Part shown: positions 8,058 through 15,483 of the stretch, in pieces
Layout: each line of letters starts with the position of its first letter
Numbering within the stretch: the first letter of the stretch is position 1
DNA from: Kingella sp. (in: b-proteobacteria)
GTDB taxonomy: Bacteria; Pseudomonadota; Gammaproteobacteria; Burkholderiales; Neisseriaceae
Direction: 5' to 3'
Length of the DNA: 32,524 nucleotides
Assembly (NCBI RefSeq): GCF_030527935.1
Contig: NZ_JAUMZV010000024.1
Span: forward strand, 1-32,524
Program-made: the position numbers and the translations under genes
Notes under the pieces: generated by a model
Seen by the model: the letters and a program-made list of their open reading frames with translations, nothing else
Told to the model about the DNA's origin: nothing
Database searches by the model: none

Positions 8058-8098
8058 AGGCAGCCTGAAAATGGGTTTATACCGTTTTCAGGCTGCCT
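8058..8098. repeat. DUS inverted pair upstream of apaH
   Basis: AGGCAGCCTGAAAATGG and CGTTTTCAGGCTGCCT lie in the divergent gap between the epimerase fragment and apaH. Confidence 0.5.
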
Positions 8099-8136
8099 TA
8101 CAATTCCGCCGTTATCATTATTGTTCGCAAAAAACC

Positions 8137-8955
8137 ATGTCTCACTACGCCATCGGCGACCTACAAGGCTGCTACGCCGAGTTCATCGCCCTGCTCAACC
8201 AAATCCAGTTCAACCCCAGCCGCGACACCCTTTGGCTGGTGGGCGACATCGTCAATCGCGGGCCGCAATCGCTAGAATCCCTGCAATACTGTATGCAACA
8301 CGAAAACAGCGTGCAAATTGTGCTCGGCAACCACGACCTGCACCTGCTCGCCCTGATGCACGGCTACGGCAAGCTCAAACACCGCGACACCCTTGCCCCC
8401 ATTCTCAACCACTCGCAAATGCCGCAAATGCGCGACTGGCTGCGCCAACAGCCGCTGATGCGCCACAACGATACCCACGCCCTTGTGCACGCAGGCATTT
8501 ATCCCACATGGCGCATCAGCCAAGCGCAACAGCTTGCCAACGAAGTTGCCGCGCACATATCAGGCAAACACGCCCGAGACTTTTTCGCGCAAATGTATGG
8601 CAACCACCCCAGCCAATGGCAGCCTGAAAGCCAAGGCATAGACCGCCTGCGCATCATCACCAACGTCTTCACCCGCATGCGCGTGCTCAACCCCGACAAC
8701 AGCCTAGACTACGACTACAAAGAAACCTACGCGCGCATCCCCGCGCCCAAACGTGCATGGTTTGACGCACCGCACCGCCAACACACCAGCCACGAAATCA
8801 TCTTCGGGCATTGGTCTGCACTCGGCTACCGCCGCGAAAAACACATCTGGTCGCTGGACACGGGCGCACTCTGGGGCGAAGAACTCACTGCCGTAAACAT
8901 CCACACAGGCGAACGCTTCACCCAGCCCAGCTTTCAGCGCAAACAGTTTGAATGA
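8137..8955 (+). CDS. apaH: Bis(5'-nucleosyl)-tetraphosphatase, symmetrical
   Basis: The product has 272 residues. Motifs of the calcineurin-like superfamily appear in order: YAIGDLQGCYAEF (DxQG), LVGDIVNRGP, VLGNHDLHLLAL and later histidines in HAGIYP and IFGHWSALGY. ApaH splits Ap4A into two ADP and also decaps Np4-capped RNA. ATG at 8137 starts exactly at the family N-terminus (MSHYAIGD); an in-frame longer start is rejected. It is transcribed alone on plus, divergent from the epimerase fragment. Confidence 0.95.
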   Translation: MSHYAIGDLQGCYAEFIALLNQIQFNPSRDTLWLVGDIVNRGPQSLESLQYCMQHENSVQIVLGNHDLHLLALMHGYGKLKHRDTLAPILNHSQMPQMRDWLRQQPLMRHNDTHALVHAGIYPTWRISQAQQLANEVAAHISGKHARDFFAQMYGNHPSQWQPESQGIDRLRIITNVFTRMRVLNPDNSLDYDYKETYARIPAPKRAWFDAPHRQHTSHEIIFGHWSALGYRREKHIWSLDTGALWGEELTAVNIHTGERFTQPSFQRKQFE

Positions 8956-9030
8956 TAGCGATGGGGACGCCATTGCCGTTTTCAGGCTGCCCAATCCCCC
9001 GCCAAAGATGTAAAGCAAACGCAAACCCAT

Positions 9031-9059
9031 TTGACAACCCCACGCAAAAGAAGTCTAAT
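9031..9059 (+). promoter_or_regulatory. Sigma70 promoter for the Acp-like gene
   Basis: TTGACA (9031-9036), a 17-nt spacer and TCTAAT (9054-9059), 45 nt before the ATG at 9104. Confidence 0.7.
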
Positions 9060-9103
9060 CGCGCCCAGTCGTGGCAACCGCCACCCCAACGAACGGAGAC
9101 AAC

Positions 9104-9589
9104 ATGAAACTCATCCCCATACTCACCACCGCCATACTTGCCAGCAGCATCCTAACCGCCCAAGCCGCCCCAAAAGGCGAGCAAGAGCTCACCCCCACAG
9201 CCACCAGCAGCAGCCAAAGCGAAATTGACAGCAAAAAAGAAGTCGCCTACACCTGCCAAATCCTGCAAGACAACAAACTGCAAAGCATCAAACTCACCGC
9301 CATGTATGGCATCAAAAACAACCAACCCATCGTCGCCCAAGTGCGCATCAACGGCGTAACCACCCCCGGAATGTGGCGCGATACCAGCTTCAACCTACTC
9401 AACCGCTTTATCAGCAACGACCCCGCTGCACGCACCACCGTGTGGACAACCATGCCCGCCGATGCCAGCAAGCTCACCCAAGTGGATGGCGGCAAACTAT
9501 CCGTAGCCGACAAAGCAGGCGCACCCCAAAGCGTGGTCGTCGACAACTGCCGCCTAGACAAAGCCGCTACCGCCAAACTCAACAAATAA
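9104..9589 (+). CDS. Secreted protein resembling adhesin complex protein (Acp/MliC-like)
   Basis: ATG at 9104 has GGAGA upstream and opens a Sec signal peptide ending ILTAQAA. The mature protein is about 139 residues. It has two cysteines (in VAYTCQIL and VVDNCRLD) spanning a beta-rich region (LTAMYGIKNNQPIVAQVRING). This YxC...NC layout resembles neisserial adhesin complex protein, an outer-surface lysozyme inhibitor. The match is by pattern only, so function is tentative. It is monocistronic, with its own promoter and a DUS-pair terminator. Confidence 0.6.
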   Translation: MKLIPILTTAILASSILTAQAAPKGEQELTPTATSSSQSEIDSKKEVAYTCQILQDNKLQSIKLTAMYGIKNNQPIVAQVRINGVTTPGMWRDTSFNLLNRFISNDPAARTTVWTTMPADASKLTQVDGGKLSVADKAGAPQSVVVDNCRLDKAATAKLNK

Positions 9590-9601
9590 TCCACATCATC
9601 A

Positions 9602-9642
9602 AGGCAGCCTGAAAACATCGTTTACCCCGTTTCAGGCTGCTT
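9602..9642 (+). terminator. DUS inverted-pair terminator
   Basis: AGGCAGCCTGAAAAC and GTTTCAGGCTGCTTT form a hairpin 12 nt after the Acp-like stop. Confidence 0.6.
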
Positions 9643-9666
9643 TCATTTTCAATCCAAAGGCAGACT

Positions 9667-9757
9667 TACCCCTTTGTCCAAATCTTTGATTTGGGTATTA
9701 AGTAAGCATCTAAATATTTGATTTAGCTATGCGAACTTAAGCAAAGCTAAGGGGTAT
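9667..9757. repeat. Short dyad element of unknown family
   Basis: TACCCCTTTG near 9668 and CTAAGGGGTA near 9748-9757 form imperfect inverted ends around a small AT-rich core that includes CAAATCTTTGATTTG. No coding capacity is seen. Low confidence that this is a mobile unit. Confidence 0.3.
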
Positions 9758-9821
9758 ACCGTAGCACAGCGAAGGTTGAAAACCATTCTCCTATTTTCAG
9801 GCTGCCTTAATCACACCCACC

Positions 9822-9995
9822 ATGTTCACCCGCTATCTCACCCTAATCAGCGCATTCGTCCTAATCCTAATCATCATCCGCAACCTATTCACCCGCCAAC
9901 AACAACGCCGCCTAGACACCGCCGCCAAACAAATCGCCACAATCCTACTCATCAGCAGCCTAATCGCCGCCAGCTACACCCTACTCAAAAGCTAA
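9822..9995 (+). CDS. Small two-TM membrane protein
   Basis: The frame encodes 57 residues. MFTRYLTLISAFVLILIII is the first hydrophobic segment. A basic stretch (RNLFTRQQQRRLDTAAKQ) follows, then a second segment, IATILLISSLIAASYTLL. The topology suggests a hairpin in the inner membrane with a charged loop. The stop lies 3 nt before the ATG of the glycosyltransferase, so the two are probably co-translated and the protein may assist envelope glycan synthesis. Not recognised as a named family. Confidence 0.65.
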   Translation: MFTRYLTLISAFVLILIIIRNLFTRQQQRRLDTAAKQIATILLISSLIAASYTLLKS

Positions 9996-9998
9996 ACC

Positions 9999-10793
9999 AT
10001 GAACACCCCCATCACCGTAACCATGCTCGTCAAAAACGCCGAACGCTGCCTAGCCGAAGTTTTAAACGCGCTCACCCATTTCAATGAAGTCCTACTGCTA
10101 GACAACGGCTCAACCGATAACACCCTAAACATCGCCGCCCAATACCCCAACGTAACCATCCACCACCACCCCTTTGACGGCTTTGGCAACATGAAAAACC
10201 GCGCCGCCATGCTCGCCAAAAACGACTGGATACTCAACATAGACAGTGACGAAATCATCACCCCCGAGCTGCTTGCCAGCATCCAAAACGCCGACCTAAC
10301 GCAGCCTGAAAACATCTACGCCCTAAACCGCATCAACCACTACCAACGCCGCCCCATCACAGGCTGCGGCTGGTCGCCCGACATCATCCCCCGTCTCTAC
10401 AACCGCACCCACACCCAATACAACCACCGCGCCGTGCACGAAGCCCTGATTATCCCCCAAGGCAACCACCCCAAACTGCTCACAGGCAACCTAAACCACT
10501 ACACCTACGACAGCATAGAAGCCCTTATCCGCAAAATGCAACAATACAGCAGCCTATACGCCGAGCAAAACGCAGCGCAAAAAACCAGCAGCCCCCTTGC
10601 CGCCCTGCTGCACGGCGTATGGAGCTTCATCCGCAGCTACATCCTCAAAAGCGGCTGGAAACACGGCGCAGACGGGCTTACCATCTCGCTCACCCAAGCC
10701 GCAGGCTCATACTACAAATACGCCAAACTAAACGAACGCAACCGCATAATAAAAAACCAACAACACATTGACACCCCCCCTGAAACCCACTAA
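9999..10793 (+). CDS. Family 2 glycosyltransferase, LgtF/WaaE-like
   Basis: The product is 264 residues with a GT-A fold. The N-terminus is ITVTMLVKNAERCLAEVL, followed by LLLDNGSTDNT, GNMKNRAAMLA and the DxD-type motif ILNIDSDEIITPEL. Later come the acceptor-region signatures GWSPDIIPRLYNR and HRAVHEALI. This pattern is typical of the WaaE/KdtX/LgtF group, which adds glucose to heptose I of the lipooligosaccharide core on the cytoplasmic face of the inner membrane. The exact acceptor cannot be proved. A DUS lies inside the gene (QPENIYA). The stop codon overlaps the -10 box of the rplM promoter. Confidence 0.85.
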   Translation: MNTPITVTMLVKNAERCLAEVLNALTHFNEVLLLDNGSTDNTLNIAAQYPNVTIHHHPFDGFGNMKNRAAMLAKNDWILNIDSDEIITPELLASIQNADLTQPENIYALNRINHYQRRPITGCGWSPDIIPRLYNRTHTQYNHRAVHEALIIPQGNHPKLLTGNLNHYTYDSIEALIRKMQQYSSLYAEQNAAQKTSSPLAALLHGVWSFIRSYILKSGWKHGADGLTISLTQAAGSYYKYAKLNERNRIIKNQQHIDTPPETH

Positions 10794-10796
10794 AAT
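10768..10796 (+). promoter_or_regulatory. Sigma70 promoter for rplM-rpsI
   Basis: TTGACA (10768-10773), a 17-nt C-rich spacer and TAAAAT (10791-10796). The -10 box includes the TAA stop of the glycosyltransferase gene, so the promoter is embedded in the end of the preceding gene. Confidence 0.75.
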
Positions 10797-10835
10797 CCAC
10801 GGTTTCTTTTATCTAATATTTATTGGAAACATTTT

Positions 10836-11267
10836 ATGAAAACCTTTTCAGCGAAACCGCATGAAGTGCAACGCGAATGGTTTGTTATTGATGCCACAGA
10901 CAAAGTGCTTGGGCGCGTAGCAGCCGAAGTTGCCAGCCGTTTGCGTGGCAAACACAAACCCGAATACACCCCGCACGTTGATACAGGCGACTACATCATC
11001 GTCATCAACGCCGACAAACTGCACGTAACAGGCAACAAATTTGAAGGCAAAAAATACTACCGCCACTCAGGCTTCCCTGGTGGCTTGTATGAACGCACTT
11101 TCCGCCAAATGCAAGAAAAACAACCGGGGCGCGCATTGGAAGTTGCCGTAAAAGGGATGCTGCCCAAAGGCCCATTGGGTTACGCCATGATTCGCAAACT
11201 TAAAGTCTATGCAGGCGCAGAACACCAACACGCCGCGCAACAACCCAAAGTTTTAGAAATTAAATAA
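10836..11267 (+). CDS. rplM: 50S ribosomal protein L13
   Basis: The protein has 143 residues. It contains the full L13 signature: WFVIDATDKVLGRVAAEVASRL, LRGKHKPEYTPHVDTGDYIIVINA, KYYRHSGFPGG and AVKGMLPKGPLGYAMIRKLKVYAG. L13 is an early assembly protein of the large subunit. It leads the conserved rplM-rpsI operon; the next start is 11 nt after its stop. Length and sequence are standard. Confidence 0.98.
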   Translation: MKTFSAKPHEVQREWFVIDATDKVLGRVAAEVASRLRGKHKPEYTPHVDTGDYIIVINADKLHVTGNKFEGKKYYRHSGFPGGLYERTFRQMQEKQPGRALEVAVKGMLPKGPLGYAMIRKLKVYAGAEHQHAAQQPKVLEIK

Positions 11268-11278
11268 GGACACGACAA

Positions 11279-11671
11279 ATGAACGGTAAATATTACTACG
11301 GCACAGGTCGCCGCAAAAGCTCAGTAGCTCGCGTGTTCTTGCAAAAAGGCAAAGGTCAAATCATCGTAAACGGTCGTCCCGTTGATGAATTTTTCTCACG
11401 CGAAACCAGCCGCATGGTGGTGCGCCAACCCTTAGTTTTGACTGAAAACGTTGAAGCGTTTGACATCAAAGTAAACGTAGTGGGCGGCGGCGAAACAGGA
11501 CAATCAGGTGCCATCCGCCACGGTATTACCCGCGCTTTGATTGACTATGATGCAGCGTTGAAACCCGCGCTTTCACAAGCTGGCTTCGTTACCCGCGATG
11601 CGCGTGAAGTGGAACGTAAAAAAGCAGGTTTGCGCAAAGCACGTCGCGCCAAACAATTCTCAAAACGCTAA
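11279..11671 (+). CDS. rpsI: 30S ribosomal protein S9
   Basis: The protein has 130 residues. It starts YYYGTGRRKSSVARVFL and ends with the basic tail GLRKARRAKQFSKR, whose last residues reach the P-site tRNA. GGGETGQSGAIRHGITRAL is the S9 core signature. A ribosome site (AAGGA) lies in the 11-nt gap after rplM. A strong intrinsic terminator follows. Confidence 0.98.
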   Translation: MNGKYYYGTGRRKSSVARVFLQKGKGQIIVNGRPVDEFFSRETSRMVVRQPLVLTENVEAFDIKVNVVGGGETGQSGAIRHGITRALIDYDAALKPALSQAGFVTRDAREVERKKAGLRKARRAKQFSKR

Positions 11672-11684
11672 TTGGCGTTTATGC

Positions 11685-11709
11685 AAAAACACTCTGCGGA
11701 GTGTTTTTT
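11685..11709 (+). terminator. Intrinsic terminator of rplM-rpsI
   Basis: The stem AAAAACACTC / GAGTGTTTTT with a TGCG loop ends in a T run, 14 nt after the rpsI stop. Confidence 0.9.
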
Positions 11710-11778
11710 GTTTGGCTGCTGTCTGGTTTGAAACCTTTGCAAAACCTAAAAACGCCACCAGAAATAGTAACATCCGTC

Positions 11779-11875
11779 ATTCCCGCGTAGGCGGGAATCT
11801 TGGTTGAATTTGTGCAATGAATTGTTTTTACGGAAATTTCTGAGTATCAAACAAGATTCCCGCCTACGCGGGAAT
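11779..11875. repeat. NIME unit with paired dRS3 repeats, copy 1
   Basis: Two 20-bp dRS3-type repeats (ATTCCC-N8-GGGAAT), ATTCCCGCGTAGGCGGGAAT at 11779-11798 and its complement at 11856-11875, flank a 57-bp RS spacer. This matches the neisserial intergenic mosaic element design. A 97-bp sister lies at 28122-28218. In Neisseria, dRS3 is the target of filamentous prophage insertion. Confidence 0.85.
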
Positions 11876-12060
11876 GACGGCATTTCTTATTTTTCAGGCT
11901 GCCGTTGGGGGGCAAATGTTTCGGTTTATTTTGCAAAGGTTTTAGGCAGCCTGAAAATGCAGTATAGAAAGAAATACCACCATAATGGCATCGGCTTTGC
12001 TTAATCGTTTAATGGCTTCCTCCCCCCACACACAACCCTTTCCAACGCAAGGACGTTATC

Positions 12061-13257
12061 ATGAAACTGACTCAAACATTGCTGTACTCTTTGGTTGCTG
12101 TATCGCTGATGGCATGTTCATCGGGTGGCGGCTCAACGCACGTGGATATTGGCAATAACACCCCCAATCCCAATAGCCCCATCAATTCTAATACTCCCAA
12201 TACGTCCAACACCCCAAGCTACCAAGCAAATGGCAGCAACAACGGCATCACTTCTGCCGTGGCACAAGATAAAACGCTGTATTCCTTAACCCATTCTTGG
12301 AAAGTGCAGCCACCCACCAGCGCGCAAATGGCGAGCGTTCAGGCTGCTGTTGCCAATACCAATAAGCTGCGCGCCGAAGTGGGCTTGCCCGCGTTGAAAT
12401 ATGACGAGCGATTGTCGGCTTATGCGCAACGCCGCGCCGAAGAGATTGTGCGCTCGTTTGAGCATAAACGCTTGAATGGTCAAGAGATATGGCAAGGTGT
12501 ACAAAACGGCTATCGCGGCGAGAACTTGGCGGCGGGCAACGCTTCGGCTGATGACACCGTTTTAACGCAATGGCGACAAAGCGCAGGGCATTACGCCAAT
12601 ATGATTAACAAAAATTACACCAAAATCGGCGTTGGTTTGGTTTATGTGCCCAACAGCAAATATGGCTATTACTGGGTGCAAATTTTTGGCTCGGACGAAA
12701 CCACCAGCCGATATTATTTTGACACGTCCATTGCCGAAACCAGCAATAAACAGCCGCTGCAATCGGTGCTGGTGGACGGCGTGAATATTCCGCTTGCCAC
12801 GCCGCAAGGCAACTGGACGGATATTTCTGCCAACGGCTATTCGGGCAAGGTAAACGGCTATTCCTACACGCGCTTTGGCGTTTTGCAAAACAACAGAGTG
12901 GGCGTTTACCAAACCTTCTATCAAGGCACGCCAACCGCCGATATGCCACAAACGGGCAAGGCGGAATACGCAGGGCAAGCGGTGGTGGTAGACGGCAACA
13001 AGGTGAACACGCAATTTTCCGCACGCTTTGATGTGGACTTTGGCAACAAAACGCTGGCGGGCGCATTAACCGATACCAGCGGGCAAAATGCGGTAAACCT
13101 GAACGCCAATATCACAGGCAACACGTTCCATAGCACCGTTGGCGCGGATGTGGAAACGCATGGCGGCTTCTTTGGCAGCAATGCTTCGGAATTGGCGGGC
13201 GATTTCCGCGATTACAACAGCAATAAAACGGGCGCGTATGGTGCGCGTAAACGTTGA
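12061..13257 (+). CDS. Surface lipoprotein: CAP/SCP domain fused to TbpB-like C-terminal barrel
   Basis: The lipobox LMAC gives a lipidated Cys19, followed by SSGGGS and an Asn/Pro/Ser-rich linker to about residue 60. Residues about 94-212 are a CAP domain: NKLRAEVGLPAL, the His/Glu residues in FEHKR, GENLA and SAGHYANM, and YYWVQIFG. Residues about 260-398 read as a TbpB/fHbp-type eight-stranded barrel: ARFDVDFGNKTLAGALT, then HGGFFGSNASELAGDFRDYN and a GAYGARK end. Such barrels are common in Slam-exported surface lipoproteins. The role may be host interaction; the ligand is unknown. ATG at 12061 has AAGGA upstream. A DUS pair follows the stop. Confidence 0.85.
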   Translation: MKLTQTLLYSLVAVSLMACSSGGGSTHVDIGNNTPNPNSPINSNTPNTSNTPSYQANGSNNGITSAVAQDKTLYSLTHSWKVQPPTSAQMASVQAAVANTNKLRAEVGLPALKYDERLSAYAQRRAEEIVRSFEHKRLNGQEIWQGVQNGYRGENLAAGNASADDTVLTQWRQSAGHYANMINKNYTKIGVGLVYVPNSKYGYYWVQIFGSDETTSRYYFDTSIAETSNKQPLQSVLVDGVNIPLATPQGNWTDISANGYSGKVNGYSYTRFGVLQNNRVGVYQTFYQGTPTADMPQTGKAEYAGQAVVVDGNKVNTQFSARFDVDFGNKTLAGALTDTSGQNAVNLNANITGNTFHSTVGADVETHGGFFGSNASELAGDFRDYNSNKTGAYGARKR

Positions 13258-13270
13258 TTGAGACGTAAAT

Positions 13271-13311
13271 AGGCAGCCTGAAAATGGGGAAACAGCATTT
13301 TCAGGCTGCCT
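13271..13311. terminator. Bidirectional DUS-pair terminator
   Basis: AGGCAGCCTGAAAATG and CATTTTCAGGCTGCCT form a hairpin between the convergent lipoprotein gene (stop 13257) and the kinase-ligase gene (stop 13324), so it can serve both. Confidence 0.7.
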
Positions 13312-13323
13312 TTATTTACGCCA

Positions 13324-14802
13324 TCACAATTCCCGCAGGAACGCTTGAATAAACGCAATCTTTTCTTGCTCGTTCATGGCGTTAAACGCGGCTTGGTTTT
13401 CGCGGATGTGGTCAATCAGCGGGTAGTATTCTTCGTCCACATGGCGTTTGTCCAGTTTGCGCCCGATGTTGCCTGCGTTGCTGCGCCCGAGAAATTTGGA
13501 GATGAGATAGTAGGGCGATTTGAGCTTGAACAGCATTTCGCCTGTGGCGGCATCAAACACCATAAAGCCTTCGTGCTCCACGGTTTTGAGCAGGGCTTTG
13601 AGTTCGCCGAAGGTGATGTTGCTGATGGTTTGCGGGCGGGCGATGCCGTGTTGCTGGGCGATTTGGTCTAGCTGCGCTTCGGTGAATTGTTCGCCTGTTG
13701 CCACGTTTCGGATGCCGATTAGGGTTTCGCCAAAGGTTTCTTGGATGATGTGCACATCGCTGGGGTCGGTGATTTCAAACATAAAGGTGTGGTTGGGGTA
13801 GGCTTGGAACAGGGCTTGATATTGGGCGCAATGGCGTTGCACGAGTTTGGCGAAGTCGCTGTCTAGCGAGCCTGTGGTGGAATACAGGGTTTGTTGGTCA
13901 AAATCTGCGCCGTGGCTGGGGTGGTGTTCGGGCAGTTGCACAAAGGTGCAGCAGCCGAGAAAGCCGTTTACTTTGACTACGGCGTTGATGCGGTGGTTGT
14001 CTGATATGGCGATGGGGTAGCGGCTATTGGCGGCGATGCGCTCGGAGTAGTTGAACACTTTGTTAAATGGGCGAATGATGATTTGGTTGTGCGGGTCTAG
14101 CACGATGCCGCGCATTTCCAGCAGGGCGTTGTCAAAGCGGTTTTCGTAGAACACGCTGCGGGCGTATTTGAGCACGGAGAGCTGTGGGTGTTTTTTGCTG
14201 GCTTTGATGCTGAAATCGCGTCTGCCGTGGCGCAGGTAGTCTTCGGTGATGTGGGTGTGGCGGGCGGCATCATATTGCGGGGCGCGGTTTTGGAATTGGG
14301 TCATGGCTTGGATTTGGGCGTGTTGTTCGGGCGACATGGCTTGCACGGCGGGGACGTGGATTTCGTCGCGCAGGGGGTTTTGGTTGAGTTTGACGTAGGC
14401 GGCAAGCACGCTGCTTTCATCTACGTTGTGGTGGTTGGGCAGGAAGTTGTGTAGGCGGTAAACTTCTGTTTTAAAACCGTGTTTGCGCGCGGCTTGCAAC
14501 ATTTGGATGCAGGCGGTGGCTTTTTGGTTGGTGTTGGAATTGATGATGAGGATGTCGCGCTCGGGGTGTTGCTGCCCTTGTTTTAGGACGGTTTTGAAGC
14601 GGGCACGGCCTTTTTCTTGCGCGGCGGCAAGGGCTTCGCGGCTCCATTGGTATTCGCCGCGCTCGTTGGTGAGTTCTTGGTCGTTTTCTATGTGGATGAT
14701 TTGGGCGTTGGGGTAGGCTTGTTGGAATTGGGCGATGAGTTCGGCGGCGTAGGTGGTTTTGCCTGAGCCTTGGTGTCCGCGTAGGAGAATGAATTTTTGC
14801 AT
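13324..14802 (-). CDS. Fused polynucleotide kinase - T4 Rnl1-type RNA ligase
   Basis: The protein has 492 residues. Residues 1-170 are a P-loop kinase (Walker A GHQGSGKTT, 9-17; IINSNTN at 86-92) expected to phosphorylate RNA 5'-OH ends. Residues about 180-492 are an ATP-dependent RNA ligase. EMRGIVLD (229-236) precedes motif I, VVKVNGFLGC, with nucleotidyl Lys278. FMFEITDP (340-347) fits motif III, EGFMVFD (411-417) motif IV and LFKLKSPYY (424-432) motif V. Motif I is KxNG rather than the usual KxDG. No 3'-phosphatase domain is visible. ATG at 14802 has AAGGA upstream. It is the last gene of a transcript predicted from the sigma54 promoter at 15301-15317. It should reseal cleaved tRNA in the cytoplasm. 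Confidence 0.88.
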   Translation of the reverse strand: MQKFILLRGHQGSGKTTYAAELIAQFQQAYPNAQIIHIENDQELTNERGEYQWSREALAAAQEKGRARFKTVLKQGQQHPERDILIINSNTNQKATACIQMLQAARKHGFKTEVYRLHNFLPNHHNVDESSVLAAYVKLNQNPLRDEIHVPAVQAMSPEQHAQIQAMTQFQNRAPQYDAARHTHITEDYLRHGRRDFSIKASKKHPQLSVLKYARSVFYENRFDNALLEMRGIVLDPHNQIIIRPFNKVFNYSERIAANSRYPIAISDNHRINAVVKVNGFLGCCTFVQLPEHHPSHGADFDQQTLYSTTGSLDSDFAKLVQRHCAQYQALFQAYPNHTFMFEITDPSDVHIIQETFGETLIGIRNVATGEQFTEAQLDQIAQQHGIARPQTISNITFGELKALLKTVEHEGFMVFDAATGEMLFKLKSPYYLISKFLGRSNAGNIGRKLDKRHVDEEYYPLIDHIRENQAAFNAMNEQEKIAFIQAFLREL

Positions 14803-14882
14803 GATGGTGTTCCTTGGGTGGTTTGGGTTTGGGCTTTGCTGAAACGCGCTTTGCTTGTTTCAGGCAGCCTGAAAATGGAATT

Positions 14883-15290
14883 TGGTGGACGCGACGGGAT
14901 TCGAACCCGCATCAATGGGGCGACTTGGGCATTACCCCAAGCCAAGCCTGCCGTTGGAAACGCGCGCCAGTTGCAACCCGTCATCGGAGCTGCGAACCTG
15001 CATCCTCAACCGTGCCGACAGACCTATTTCAAACCTTATAGTCGCGCAACAAACTTTTAATACAAGGCGGTGAGCCGTAGATAGTACAAATAGTACAGCA
15101 AAACTGGCTTTGTCCAAATCTACGATTTGGCAACAAACCATTTCGCCCGTGGTGGGCGAGCCAACGCCGTAGTAAAAGTTTGTTGCGCGACTAGGGTGGT
15201 TCTATCCGCCCCACCTGCTTTTACACAGACTACCTAGCTGTCGTAAACATTTTGGGTAGTGGCGCTCCCTTCTGTGCCAGCGCGCCCGTG
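14883..15290 (-). ncRNA. Structured RNA with tRNA-like 3' end, leader of the kinase-ligase gene
   Basis: Transcription is predicted to begin near 15290. The RNA opens with a GGCGC/GCGCC hairpin. A second hairpin, UUUAC-ACAG/CUGU-GUAAA, has a GGUAGU in its loop that can pair with the upstream ACUACC, a possible pseudoknot. The 3' end has a CUUGGG/CCCAAG hairpin, then a perfect T-arm (GCGGG-UUCGAAU-CCCGU) and CGCGUCCACCA, ending at 14883 like a tRNA with CCA. No full cloverleaf in normal order is present. A 151-bp MITE (15041-15191) interrupts the middle. It may be a decoy, a sensor ligand or a ligase substrate; this is inference. Confidence 0.5.
15041..15191. repeat. 151-bp MITE inside the tRNA-like RNA, TA target duplication
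   Basis: The 19-bp inverted ends GTCGCGCAACAAACTTTTA (15041-15059) and its exact complement (15173-15191) are flanked by TA (15039-15040, 15192-15193). The core (CAAGGCGGTGAGCCGTAGATAGTACAAATAGTAC and GGCGAGCCAACGCCGTA in pieces) resembles the core of a common neisserial MITE. It carries no transposase. Confidence 0.75.
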
Positions 15291-15300
15291 TGGGATTGAT

Positions 15301-15317
15301 TGCAAGATGTGTGCCAA
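15301..15317 (-). promoter_or_regulatory. Sigma54 promoter upstream of the tRNA-like RNA and kinase-ligase gene
   Basis: On the minus strand the sequence reads TTGGCACACATCTTGCA. GG (-24) and GC (-12) are separated by exactly 10 nt, matching YTGGCACGNNNNTTGCW except for one position. The predicted start is near 15290. Confidence 0.8.
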
Positions 15318-15402
15318 GTGGTTTGTTTGTTGTTTAACTGCATGAAATGGTGTGAAAAATTGTTTTCAGGCTGCCTTGGGGTGGTTGGGGCAATGGGCTG
15401 GA

Positions 15403-15429
15403 TATAGCTTGTAAGCTAGTTATACTAGC
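15403..15429. promoter_or_regulatory. Candidate RtcR binding site for the kinase-ligase transcript
   Basis: TAGCTTGTAAGCTAGTTATACTAGC contains the dyads TAGCTT/AAGCTA and GCTAGT/ACTAGC. The second dyad (15415-15429) lies about 125-139 bp upstream of the predicted sigma54 start. A similar dyad sits at the same distance from the other sigma54 promoter. Confidence 0.45.
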
Positions 15430-15434
15430 ATAAT

Positions 15435-15483
15435 AGGCAGCCTGAAAACGGATAACAGGGTCAAACTTGTTTTCAGGCTGCCT
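15435..15483 (-). terminator. DUS inverted-pair terminator overlapping the small membrane gene's 3' end
   Basis: AGGCAGCCTGAAAAC and GTTTTCAGGCTGCCT pair across a 20-nt loop. The distal arm overlaps the last codons of the 110-residue gene. Confidence 0.55.

Noticed and set aside
14797..15141. Short open frames across the leader RNA of the ligase gene
   Set aside because: They cross the tRNA-like 3' end and the MITE, and none resembles a protein.
14883..15290. tmRNA (ssrA)
   Set aside because: No tag-peptide frame ending in a typical ALAA and no GGGGGCGACC-like 5' end that pairs with the 3' acceptor strand.
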